From Aquabacterium sp. A7-Y (lineage in GTDB: Bacteria; Pseudomonadota; Gammaproteobacteria; Burkholderiales; Burkholderiaceae_C), in contig NZ_JAPFBW010000004.1 of the NCBI RefSeq assembly GCF_026153205.1, positions 62,001-126,000 on the forward strand: a stretch of 64,000 nt of DNA. The letters are read 5' to 3'. The position numbers and the translations under genes are program-made. A model generated the notes under the pieces. It was not told where the DNA came from. It did no database searches and was given only the letters and a program-made list of their open reading frames with translations. Below are positions 7,783 to 16,507 of the stretch, piece after piece (the first letter of the stretch is position 1; every line of letters starts with the position of its first letter).

Positions 7783-9573
7783 TTAGAACAAAGCCTCGTC
7801 CATCTCCATCAAAGGCTTGACGCCAGCACGGGCAGTGCGGATCAGCGAAGCGGTCTCGGGCAGCAGCTTGGCAAAGTAGAAGCGCGCCGTGATCAGCTTG
7901 GCCTTGTAGAAGGGATCACCGGAGTCGACCTTGGCCAGCGCCACCTTGGCCATGCGGGCCCAGAAGTAGGCGAACACCAGGTGGCCGCAGACACGCAGGT
8001 AGTCGACCGCCGCGCCACCGACTTCGTCGGGGTTCTGGAAGGCCTTCATGCCGATCTCGGTGGTCAGCTTGGTGACCTTGTCGCCCAGGTCGGCCAGCGG
8101 GTTGATGAACTCCTGCATGTTTTCGTTCACGCCTTCTTCTTCGACGAAGGTCGCGACGATCTTGCCGAACTTCTTCAGCTTGGCGCCGTTGTCGGCGAGC
8201 ACCTTGCGGCCCAGCAGGTCGAGCGACTGGATCGTGTTGGTGCCCTCATAGATCATGTTGATGCGGGCGTCGCGGACGTACTGCTCCATGCCCCACTCGG
8301 CGATGTAGCCGTGGCCGCCGAAGACCTGCATGCAGTGCGAGGTCGCGATCCAGCCGTTGTCGGTCAGGAAGGCCTTCACGATCGGCGTCACCAGGGCCAC
8401 CAGGTCGGCGGCTTCCTTGCGGGCGGCTTCGTCGGTGCTGGAGAGCTCGCGGTCGATCAGCAGCGCGGTCCAGAGCGACAGCGCGCGGCCGCCTTCGGCA
8501 TAGGCGCGGGCGGTCAGCAGCATCTTGCGCACGTCGGGGTGCACGATGATGGGGTCGGCCGGCTTGTCGGTGGCCTTGGGGCCCGACAGCGAGCGCATCT
8601 GGATACGGTCCTTCGCGTAGGCCACCGCATTCTGGTAGGCCACCTCGGTCAGGCCCAGCGACTGCATGCCCACGCCCAGGCGGGCCGCGTTCATCATCAC
8701 GAACATCGCCTGCAGGCCCTTGTGCGGCTCGCCCACCAGGGTGCCGACGGCGCCGTCCAGCACCATCTGCGCGGTGGCGTTGCCGTGGATGCCCATCTTG
8801 TGCTCCAGGCCGCCGCAATAGATCTTGTTGCGCTCGCCCACGCTGCCGTCGGCGTTCACGAGGAACTTCGGCACCACGAACAGCGAGATGCCCTTGGAGC
8901 CTTGCGGGGCGTCGGGCAGGCGGGCCAGCACCAGATGGACGATGTTCTCGGCCAGGTTGTGCTCGCCGGCGGAGATGAAAATCTTCTGGCCGGTGATGCG
9001 GTAGGTACCGTCGCCCTGCGGCTCGGCCTTGGTGCGCAGCAGGCCCAGGTCGGTGCCGCAATGCGGCTCGGTCAGGCACATCGTGCCGGTCCACTCGCCG
9101 CTGGTCAGCTTGGGCAGGAAGGTCTTCTTCTGCTCCGGCGTGCCGTGGGCATGCAGGGCCTCGTAGGCGCCGTGCGACAGGCCCGGGTACATGGTCCAGG
9201 CCTGGTTGGCCGAATTCATCATTTCGTAGAAGCACTGGTTGACCGTGATCGGCAGGCCCTGGCCGCCGTACTCGGGATCAGCGCTCAGCGCCGGCCAGCC
9301 ACCTTCGACGTACTTCTGGTAGGCCTCCTTGAAACCCTTGGGCGCGGTCACCTCGTGGGTGGCCTTGTCCAGCGTGCAGCCCTCCTGGTCACCCGTCTGG
9401 TTGATCGGGAAGATCACCTCGGAAGCGAACTTGCCGCCCTCCTCCAGGATGGCGTTGATCGTGTCGGCGTCGACCTCGGCGTGCGCGGGCATCTGCTTGA
9501 ATTCGTCAACGACGTTCAACATCTCGTGCAGCACGAATTGCATGTCGCGCAACGGCGGGGTGTACTGGGCCAT
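7783..9573 (-). CDS. Acyl-CoA dehydrogenase
   Basis: This 596-residue FAD enzyme performs the first dehydrogenation of beta-oxidation. It has the long architecture of the FadE-like subgroup: a helical N-terminal extension with YTPPLRDMQFVL, the middle-domain motif MCLTEPHCGTDLGLLRTKA, and HCMQVFGGHGYIAEWGMEQYVRDARINMIYEGTN-type residues in the catalytic C-terminal domain, where the IYEGTN Glu is the likely base. About 100 extra C-terminal residues are typical of this subgroup. It lies 31 bp downstream of the TetR gene and is probably controlled by it. Confidence 0.93.
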   Translation of the reverse strand: MAQYTPPLRDMQFVLHEMLNVVDEFKQMPAHAEVDADTINAILEEGGKFASEVIFPINQTGDQEGCTLDKATHEVTAPKGFKEAYQKYVEGGWPALSADPEYGGQGLPITVNQCFYEMMNSANQAWTMYPGLSHGAYEALHAHGTPEQKKTFLPKLTSGEWTGTMCLTEPHCGTDLGLLRTKAEPQGDGTYRITGQKIFISAGEHNLAENIVHLVLARLPDAPQGSKGISLFVVPKFLVNADGSVGERNKIYCGGLEHKMGIHGNATAQMVLDGAVGTLVGEPHKGLQAMFVMMNAARLGVGMQSLGLTEVAYQNAVAYAKDRIQMRSLSGPKATDKPADPIIVHPDVRKMLLTARAYAEGGRALSLWTALLIDRELSSTDEAARKEAADLVALVTPIVKAFLTDNGWIATSHCMQVFGGHGYIAEWGMEQYVRDARINMIYEGTNTIQSLDLLGRKVLADNGAKLKKFGKIVATFVEEEGVNENMQEFINPLADLGDKVTKLTTEIGMKAFQNPDEVGGAAVDYLRVCGHLVFAYFWARMAKVALAKVDSGDPFYKAKLITARFYFAKLLPETASLIRTARAGVKPLMEMDEALF

Positions 9574-9604
9574 GGAGGGTCTCCTACGAAAAAAGGGGGG
9601 ACGG

Positions 9605-10330
9605 TTATCGGGTGGGGGCAGGGGTCTTGGCCGCCTTGCGCGAGACCGGCACGGCGGAACCGGGCTTGGGCGCCGTCTCGGTCGCGTAGTGGCTGATGAT
9701 GAACTCGAAGCCGCGCCGAGCCCGGTCGATCGAACCTGGCGAGCGCAGGAAACGGGCGTCGTGGTGCAAGGCGAGGATCAGTCCGTGCACCTCGAACAGC
9801 ATCTGCATCGCGTCGACATCGGGACGCAGGTGGCCTTCCTCGATCGAGATCGTGATGGCGCGGTTCAGCGCCCGGTGCCACATGCGGACCATCTCGACCA
9901 AGGCATCGCGGACCGGGCCGGGGCGGTCGTCGAACTCGACCGCGCCGCTGATGTAGATGCAACCGGAGTCGATCTCGACCGAGACGCGCCGCACCCAGCG
10001 CTCGAACAGCGCGCGCAGCCGCGGCAGGCCGCGTGGCTCGAGCACGGCCGGAAAAAACACCTCTTCCTCGAACTTGGCGTGGTACTCACGGATGACCGAG
10101 ATCTGCAGCTCCTCGCGCGACCCGAAGTGGGCAAACACGCCCGACTTGCTCATGCGCGTGACTTCCGCCAGCGCGCCGATGGACAGGCCTTCCAGCCCCA
10201 CCTGCGAGGCCAGGCTGAGGGCCGCGTCAAGGATCACGGCCTTGGTCTGCTGCCCCTTCTGGAGGCCGCGCGTGGACTCACGGGCGATTTCGCGCGTCGA
10301 CTTGCTGGCGGTCATGGGGGGGGAGCTCAC
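9605..10330 (-). CDS. TetR/AcrR family transcriptional regulator
   Basis: A TetR-type repressor of 241 residues from a GTG at 10330, or 236 from an ATG at 10315; neither start has a good ribosome site. The helix-turn-helix spans about residues 35-75 (ALSLASQVGLEGLSIGALA, then MSKSGVFAHFGSREEL). The C-terminal ligand domain resembles TetR_C regulators next to acyl-CoA dehydrogenase genes. It heads the fatty-acid block, and a 12-bp palindrome lies 20 bp upstream. By analogy with PsrA/FadR-type regulators it probably senses an acyl-CoA, which is inference. Confidence 0.9.
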   Translation of the reverse strand: MSSPPMTASKSTREIARESTRGLQKGQQTKAVILDAALSLASQVGLEGLSIGALAEVTRMSKSGVFAHFGSREELQISVIREYHAKFEEEVFFPAVLEPRGLPRLRALFERWVRRVSVEIDSGCIYISGAVEFDDRPGPVRDALVEMVRMWHRALNRAITISIEEGHLRPDVDAMQMLFEVHGLILALHHDARFLRSPGSIDRARRGFEFIISHYATETAPKPGSAVPVSRKAAKTPAPTR

Positions 10331-10349
10331 GATGCATCCGGAATAAAAC

Positions 10350-10361
10350 GAACGGTCGTTC
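10350..10361. promoter_or_regulatory. Candidate TetR operator
   Basis: GAACG-GT-CGTTC forms an inverted repeat (5-bp arms, 2-bp spacer) in an AT-rich patch just upstream of the TetR gene. Size and position suit an autoregulatory TetR operator. I saw no second copy in the other gaps of the operon. Confidence 0.5.
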
Positions 10362-10480
10362 TATTTTGCAGAAATCCGGCGACCCGCACTGCAGAAGCCG
10401 GAGGAATTTCTAGAGCCGGGTGCCTAAAAGCGACAGACGTGGCCCGGATTGCGGGTAAACCCCGAGTGCAAGACAGCACC

Positions 10481-11497
10481 TCAGTCCTGCACGCCGCTGG
10501 AATCGCCCTCTTCCACCGATTCGTCGGCGGCTGCCTCAGTGTCCTCATCGCGAGCCTTGCGGTCCAGGCGATCCTTCAGCGCGGCCGCTTCCTCCAGGAA
10601 GGTCTGCGGCGCGACCGGCAGCGCCAGCCGCAGCGCCGGGGGCGGCAAGGTGGTGAGGTAGAGCTCGTCGGTGAGCCGGCCGCTGCGCTGCCACTGGAAG
10701 GCTGCCGCGGTCGCCAGCCCACCGGCGGTCAGCAGTGTCGTGGCCACGGCCAGGCGGCGCCGCCGCGACGGCAGCACCGCGCACAGGTGGGCGTACACCG
10801 CCCCGGCCAGCACGGCCGTCTCGGCGGCTGGGCGGATGCGGCTCAACAGGACCCAGGAGCTCGCGAAGGCCAGCACCGCCAGCAGCGCACCGAGCACGCC
10901 GGAGGCCAGCAGACCCGAGGCCGCGATGCGCAGATGGGTCCAGTAGTCGAAACGGTGCCGGAACAACTTGGAGCCCAGGGCCCACAGCAGGGACCAGAGC
11001 GACAGCGCCGCGCAGGACACGATCACCATCAGCGCGAAGCGCAGCAGGAACTCACCCGGATCGGTGGCGAGGTACTCCTCCCAGCTCATCCAGGCCAGCC
11101 ACAGCGCGCTGGCGCCGAGCGCCGAGGCCGGCAGGCCGGGTCGCCAACTGCCCGGGCGCGGAACCGCCACCTCGGGCGCCAGCGGCTCGCCCCGCAGGCG
11201 CACCCGCAGACGCGTGCCGCCGAGCAGCAGCTCCTCGCCGGGCGGCCTCAAGGCCGAGCTGCCGGCGCGCAGCCAGCTGCGGCCGCTCTTCACGCCGTTG
11301 ACGCTGTCACCGACGGCCAGCAGCAGCCCCTCGGGGCGCCCTTCCAGGCTCAGGTGGCGCGGCGCGACATGTGGATCGTCGAGCACGATGTCGCAGTCCA
11401 GCGAACGGCCCAGGCTCACCGGCCAGGCCGTCACCGGGTAGGACTGCCGCAGCTGGCCGTCGCGGTCCAGCACTTCGATCAGCGCGATCTTGTCCAT
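10481..11497 (-). CDS. FHA-domain membrane protein
   Basis: This 338-residue protein starts at MDKIALIEVLDRDG. Residues 1-95 form a forkhead-associated domain, seen from VSLGRSLDCDIVLDD, then RHLSL and the DSVNGV turn; FHA domains bind phosphothreonine. After about residue 125 come four or five membrane segments, then an acidic C-terminal tail (EDTEAAADESVEEGD). Its first 19 bases overlap the end of the upstream protease gene, so the two are translationally coupled. A role in phospho-signalling at the membrane with that protease is inferred. No Ser/Thr kinase is present nearby. Confidence 0.8.
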   Translation of the reverse strand: MDKIALIEVLDRDGQLRQSYPVTAWPVSLGRSLDCDIVLDDPHVAPRHLSLEGRPEGLLLAVGDSVNGVKSGRSWLRAGSSALRPPGEELLLGGTRLRVRLRGEPLAPEVAVPRPGSWRPGLPASALGASALWLAWMSWEEYLATDPGEFLLRFALMVIVSCAALSLWSLLWALGSKLFRHRFDYWTHLRIAASGLLASGVLGALLAVLAFASSWVLLSRIRPAAETAVLAGAVYAHLCAVLPSRRRRLAVATTLLTAGGLATAAAFQWQRSGRLTDELYLTTLPPPALRLALPVAPQTFLEEAAALKDRLDRKARDEDTEAAADESVEEGDSSGVQD

Positions 11498-12867
11498 CCG
11501 TAGCCTTGCAGGTAGTGGGCGGCGAGCCGCATCGCGTTCTTGAAATCGACCCCGCGGGCATCGAAGCGGCCTTGTACGCCAGCGGTGGATTGGTCCAGCG
11601 TCGCCACCAGCACGCTCAAGTCGTAGAGACCGGTCAGCTTGCGGTAGGCGCTCATGCAAAGCACCGCGCGCAGGGCCAGGCCGTCGCGGTCGACGAAACG
11701 TTCCTCGCACTGCGGCACGGTGCGGTGGCGCGTCGCGCGGCCGCCGAAGCTTTCGTTGCGGAAGCTGGCCGAGTACTGCGCGGCGAAACGCAGGCTGCCC
11801 AGGCGGCTGCCGTCGTAGGCTTCGTGGCGCACGCTCAGCCCCCCGGTCTGCAGCCAGTCCGAGATGAAGATCTGCGTGTCCATCTCGCACTCCGAGCGTT
11901 CGAACTCCAGGCCGCGCGTATCGGCCGGCGTGGAATTGCCCCAGCAGCGCATGAAGGTCTCCTGGGGCACCGGGATCGCGTAGCGCGCATGCGTGCTCTC
12001 GCGCCAGGGCTGTTTCAGGAAACGCTCGGTGAGGCGCTGCTGGTGAGCCAGCAGCTGTTCGCTCAGCCGGTCGTAGAGCGGGCCCTCGATGGCTTTGGCG
12101 TCGCGCCCCTGCGCGAGCAGCTCCTCGGCATAGCGGCCGGGCACCAGGAAGCTCACCAGCTGGCCGTCGCGCCGTGTTGCCACGTTCACGCCGATCACGC
12201 GGCCCTGCTCGTCCAGCGCCGGGCCGCCGCTCATGCCGGCGTTGAGCGCACCGGCGAAAAAGATGTTGGGATAGAAACTGCGCTCGACCAGGCCGTTGTA
12301 GTTGCCTTCCACCACGGCGAAGCCCACATCCAGCGGATTGCCCAGCGAGTAGATGCGCTCACCCTTGGCGAGGCTGCGCCCGGAGGGGCGGAAGGCCAGC
12401 GGCGTGCGCCCCTGCAGGCCGGCGTCGCCGGCGCGTACCAGCGCCAGATCGTGGATCGCGTCGAAGGCCAGCAGTTGCAGCGGTCCTTCGCGGCCATCGT
12501 CGGTGCTGTAGACCAGACGGTAGCGACCCGGCTCGAGCGCCACCTGGCTGACCACATGGTAGTTGGTGATCAGGTGGCCCTCGGCGGTGACGACAAACCC
12601 GGAGCCGACCGAGGCCTGGCTGGCCTGCCCCTTGAGCAGCGTGCGCACCTGCACCAGCTGGCCGCGGGTGACGCCATAGAGCCGCTGCGCGGTGGCCGAC
12701 ACGGGAGGAGCTGACAGGCTCGTGGCGGTTTCGCCTGGAGGCAGCGCCGGAGCGCCCTGGGACGGGGGTTGAGCCAGGGGCAGGCTCTGAGCCCAGACCG
12801 CCGCCATGCCCAGCCCCGCAAACCCGTACACGGCTGCGCGGCGCAGCCAGCCAAAGAAGGACTTCAT
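11479..12867 (-). CDS. Trypsin-like serine protease with signal peptide
   Basis: A 462-residue exported protease. I chose the start at MKSFFGWLRRAAVYGFAG because it gives a signal peptide ending in VWAQ; an ATG three codons earlier is also possible. The chymotrypsin-fold triad is present: His in ITNYHVVS, Asp in IHDLALVRAGD and Ser in GMSGGPAL, at about residues 115, 160 and 245. It resembles HtrA/DegP in the protease part but has no PDZ domain; the last 200 residues match no family I recognise. It overlaps the FHA gene by 19 bp, suggesting a joint function. Confidence 0.82.
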   Translation of the reverse strand: MKSFFGWLRRAAVYGFAGLGMAAVWAQSLPLAQPPSQGAPALPPGETATSLSAPPVSATAQRLYGVTRGQLVQVRTLLKGQASQASVGSGFVVTAEGHLITNYHVVSQVALEPGRYRLVYSTDDGREGPLQLLAFDAIHDLALVRAGDAGLQGRTPLAFRPSGRSLAKGERIYSLGNPLDVGFAVVEGNYNGLVERSFYPNIFFAGALNAGMSGGPALDEQGRVIGVNVATRRDGQLVSFLVPGRYAEELLAQGRDAKAIEGPLYDRLSEQLLAHQQRLTERFLKQPWRESTHARYAIPVPQETFMRCWGNSTPADTRGLEFERSECEMDTQIFISDWLQTGGLSVRHEAYDGSRLGSLRFAAQYSASFRNESFGGRATRHRTVPQCEERFVDRDGLALRAVLCMSAYRKLTGLYDLSVLVATLDQSTAGVQGRFDARGVDFKNAMRLAAHYLQGYGWTRSR

Positions 12868-13001
12868 GCCGGGCATTGTAGGAAGGCAGCTCGCTGTCGG
12901 TGGCCTCGCCCGCTGCCCCGGCCAAGATGTCGGAACGATGACCGGAGGCCGCCGCAGGGCCGCACTGTGGCGGCGTCGCCCCAGCACTTGCACGCAAGCC
13001 T

Positions 13002-13031
13002 TTGAGCCGGGAATGCATATTGCAGTATGCT
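13002..13031 (+). promoter_or_regulatory. Possible promoter of the HNH gene
   Basis: TTGAGC (13002-13007) and TATGCT (13026-13031) are 18 bp apart and lie 19 bp before the HNH start codon. The match to a sigma-70 promoter is moderate. Confidence 0.35.
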
Positions 13032-13049
13032 GCGCGGAGAGGCAAAGCT

Positions 13050-13607
13050 ATGGACGTCCTACAACTCGACGTGTCTGGCCGGCCCCAAGCGTGGATATCG
13101 CCCAAGGACGCGGCCATCCTGTACGCCAGCGACTGTGTCGCCTGGACGTTGGGGGATCCCTTTGTCGTTCTGCGAGGCGGCATACAGCGGATCACCGGGC
13201 TGCAATCGCGCATCGAGCTGCACCCCATCGTGGCGGTCCGCGGCTCGGTCCCCAGCCGGGCCTGGCGCCAGGTGCCGGCGCTTTCCAACGCCAAGCTGTT
13301 CGTGCGTGACCGCCACCTGTGCGCCTACTGCGGCCACCAGTTCCCGGTCGAGGACCTGACACGCGAGCACATCGAGCCCACCTCGCGCGGCGGCTGCGAC
13401 AGCTGGATGAACTGCATCACCGCCTGCCGCAGCTGCAACGGGCGCAAGGGCAGCCGCACGCCCGAGGAAGCCCGCATGCCCCTGCTCTACCTGCCCTACG
13501 TGCCCAGCCTGCACGAGGACATGATCCTGCGCGGCCGCCGCATCCTGGCCGACCAGATGGAGTTCCTGCTCGCCAGCGTGCCGCGCAGCAGCCGGCTGCA
13601 CGCCTGA
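13050..13607 (+). CDS. HNH endonuclease family protein
   Basis: This 185-residue protein starts at MDVLQLDVSG, with GAGAGG about 7 bases upstream. A zinc-ribbon HNH domain occupies about residues 85-140: CAYCG, then LTREHIEPTSRGG holding the catalytic His, then the Asn of WMNC, and CRSCN closing the zinc site. Stand-alone HNH proteins of this type are common in Burkholderiales, and no restriction methylase or phage gene is next to it. Its DNA target and cellular role are unknown. It precedes an unusual palindromic intergenic region. Confidence 0.88.
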   Translation: MDVLQLDVSGRPQAWISPKDAAILYASDCVAWTLGDPFVVLRGGIQRITGLQSRIELHPIVAVRGSVPSRAWRQVPALSNAKLFVRDRHLCAYCGHQFPVEDLTREHIEPTSRGGCDSWMNCITACRSCNGRKGSRTPEEARMPLLYLPYVPSLHEDMILRGRRILADQMEFLLASVPRSSRLHA

Positions 13608-13649
13608 CCTTCCGGTGTTCGGGCGACGCCCTGCCGCGCCGCCTTTCTT

Positions 13650-13726
13650 ATGCGGAAAACGAGTGAAGAAAGAACTTTTTATTTGTTCCCTTCATAAAAA
13701 GTCGTTTTGATAATCGTTTTCCGCAT
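13650..13726. repeat. Concentric double inverted repeat upstream of the peroxiredoxin gene
   Basis: Two perfect inverted repeats share one centre at 13688: outer arms ATGCGGAAAACGA (13650-13662) and its complement (13714-13726), and inner arms ACTTTTTAT (13674-13682) and its complement (13694-13702). The stretch is AT-rich in a GC-rich genome. A possible -10 box, GATAAT (13709-13714), lies inside. It may be a two-site operator for the peroxiredoxin gene or a cruciform-forming element. Confidence 0.75.
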
Positions 13727-13753
13727 GTCGCACATCTGAACAAGGAGGAAGTC

Positions 13754-14398
<645 letters not shown>

Positions 14399-14517
14399 GC
14401 CCCCCGCCTGCCGGGACCCGGTGGTCCGGGCCCCGCACCTGGACTTCTGTCGCGCCTGCGCCAAGGGCCGCGGGTCGCTCTTCTTTTGCCCGGCGTGCCG
14501 CCGGCCGGTAAACATCC

Positions 14518-15462
14518 ATGAACTTCCAGCAATTGCGCTCCGTCCGCGAGACGGTCCGGCGGGGTTTCAATCTCACCGAGGTGGCCCATGTGCTGCACAC
14601 CTCGCAGCCCGGCGTGAGCCGGCAGATCCGCGAGCTGGAAGACGAGCTGGGCATCGAGCTGTTCGTGCGGGCCGGCAAGCGGCTCACCGGCCTGACGCCA
14701 CCGGGCGCCGAGGTGCTGCCCATCATCGAGCGCATGCTGCTCGATGCCGCCAACCTCCGGCGCGCCGGCGACGACTACGCGTCGCAGTCGCGCGGCAGCC
14801 TCTGCATCGCCACCACCCACTCCCAGGCGCGCTACGCGCTGCCGACCGCGGTGGGCGACTTCCGGCGGCAATTCCCCAACGTCACGCTCAAGCTGCACCA
14901 GGGCTCGCCGCGACAGGTGGCCGAGATGCTGTTGACCGGCGAAGCCGACATCGGCATCGCGACCGAGGCGCTGACACGTTATGAGGACCTGGTGGCGCTG
15001 CCCTGCTACCGCTGGACCCACTGCGTGATCGTGCCGCCGGATCACGAGCTGCTCGATGGCGAGCCGCTGACCCTGGAGCGCCTGGTGCGCCACCCCGTCA
15101 TCACCTACGACGAGGGCTACACGGGCCGCTCGCACATCGACGAGGCCTTCCAGCGCGCCGGCCTCCAGCCCGAGGTGGTGCTCACCGCGATGGATGCCGA
15201 CGTCATCAAGACCTATGTGGAACTCGGCATGGGCATCGGCATCGTCGCTTCGATCGCCTATGACGAGGAGCGCGACCGCAGCCTGCGCGCCCTCGACGCC
15301 CGCCACCTGTTCGCGATGAACATGACACGCCTGGGGATCCGCCGCGGCACCTATCTGCGCGCGTATGTCTATGCCTTCATCGAGTGTTTCGCGCCCCCCC
15401 TGACGCGCGCGGCGGTGGACCGGGCGCTCGGCGCCGAGCCGGGTACCAGCTTCGAGATCTGA
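14518..15462 (+). CDS. cysB: CysB-type LysR regulator of sulfur assimilation
   Basis: A 314-residue LysR-family activator of the CysB/Cbl branch. The N-terminal helix-turn-helix (FNLTEVAHVLHTSQPGVSRQIRELEDELG, residues 18-46) matches CysB closely, and the effector domain keeps a CysB-like THSQARYALP segment near residue 100 and the TYDEGYTGRSHID region near 200, which in CysB contributes to the sulfate/N-acetylserine site. CysB activates sulfate and sulfonate uptake under sulfur limitation. In many relatives cysB directly follows cysA; here it lies about 2.9 kb away on the opposite strand. It is the natural candidate to bind the four shared boxes described at 22.2-24.4 and 44.7 kb. Confidence 0.93.
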   Translation: MNFQQLRSVRETVRRGFNLTEVAHVLHTSQPGVSRQIRELEDELGIELFVRAGKRLTGLTPPGAEVLPIIERMLLDAANLRRAGDDYASQSRGSLCIATTHSQARYALPTAVGDFRRQFPNVTLKLHQGSPRQVAEMLLTGEADIGIATEALTRYEDLVALPCYRWTHCVIVPPDHELLDGEPLTLERLVRHPVITYDEGYTGRSHIDEAFQRAGLQPEVVLTAMDADVIKTYVELGMGIGIVASIAYDEERDRSLRALDARHLFAMNMTRLGIRRGTYLRAYVYAFIECFAPPLTRAAVDRALGAEPGTSFEI

Positions 15463-15504
15463 GCCAGGCCCTAAACTCGCCGTGTCGCATCGCAAGGAGC
15501 AGGC

Positions 15505-16314
15505 ATGGCAGACCTCGGGCGCATCCGCGTCGGCATCGGCGGCTGGAGCTACGAGCCGTGGCGCGAGACCTTCTACCCCGACAGCCTCCCGCAGCACCGG
15601 GAACTGCACTACGCAAGCCGGCAGCTCAGCGCGATCGAGATCAACAGCACCTTCTACCGCGCGCCGCCCGGCGAGATCTTCGCGCGCTGGCGTGACGAAA
15701 CGCCCGAGGACTTCGTGTTCTCGGTCAAGGCGCCGCGCTACTGCACCCACCGCAAGGTGCTGGCCGAGGCGCTTGAGACGTCGGCGCGTTTCCTCGAGGC
15801 CGCGGCCCACCTGGGCGACAAGCTCGGGCCGGTGGTCTGGCAGTTGCCCCCGACCCATCGTTTCGATGCCGACGACCTCGACCGCTTCCTGCAGGCGCTG
15901 CCGCGCGAGGCCGGCCCCCGGAGCCTGCGCCACGTCGTCGAAGCGCGCCACGACAGTTTCCTGGTCGCCGAATTCCCGGCCCTGCTGCGCCAGCATCGGG
16001 CCGCGAGCGTCTACACCGACTCGGACAAGTACCCCAGCTTCGCCGACCTGGGCGGCGACTTCGTCTATGCACGGCTGATGAACTCCCAGCCCGACCTGCC
16101 GACCGGCTATCCCGACGACGAGCTGGACGACTGGAGCGAGCGCGCCCGCCGGTGGGCCGCCGGCGGCGAGCCGGCCGAACTGCCGCGTATCGTCGATGCG
16201 CCGGCGGAGCCGCGTGCGCGCGACGTCTTCATCTATTTCATCAACGGCGCGAAGGAAAACGCTCCGCAGGCGGCCGGCGCCCTGCTGTGGCGGCTGGAGC
16301 AGCACCCGCATTGA
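15505..16314 (+). CDS. DUF72 domain protein
   Basis: This 269-residue protein matches the DUF72 (YecE-like) TIM-barrel family: VGIGGWSYEPWRETFYP at the N terminus, the AIEINSTFYR strand near residue 45, FVFSVKAPRYCTH near 75, and the closing VFIYFINGAKENAPQAA. The biochemical function is not established. AAGGAG precedes the start codon. It runs behind cysB with a 42-bp gap, so the two may share a transcript, but a sulfur role is not shown. Confidence 0.88.
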   Translation: MADLGRIRVGIGGWSYEPWRETFYPDSLPQHRELHYASRQLSAIEINSTFYRAPPGEIFARWRDETPEDFVFSVKAPRYCTHRKVLAEALETSARFLEAAAHLGDKLGPVVWQLPPTHRFDADDLDRFLQALPREAGPRSLRHVVEARHDSFLVAEFPALLRQHRAASVYTDSDKYPSFADLGGDFVYARLMNSQPDLPTGYPDDELDDWSERARRWAAGGEPAELPRIVDAPAEPRARDVFIYFINGAKENAPQAAGALLWRLEQHPH

Positions 16315-16507
16315 GCCCGGGCTTACGCAAGGACACAGTGCTTTCGATGTGAGGGGTTCATTGCACCCCCTCCTCGCTTCTATCGTTCACGGGCACACCC
16401 TGGATCCATTCTGGTGCTGCACCGACCGCAGGAGCGAACGAAGGCGCCGGCCAGGGGCCGCTGATGCCTGCATGCCGGGCTGCAGCACCCCACTACCGGA
16501 GACAACC

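Noticed and set aside
13650-13726. Rho-independent terminator of the HNH gene
   Set aside because: The stems are AT-rich with large spacers and no T run follows; an operator or cruciform fits better.
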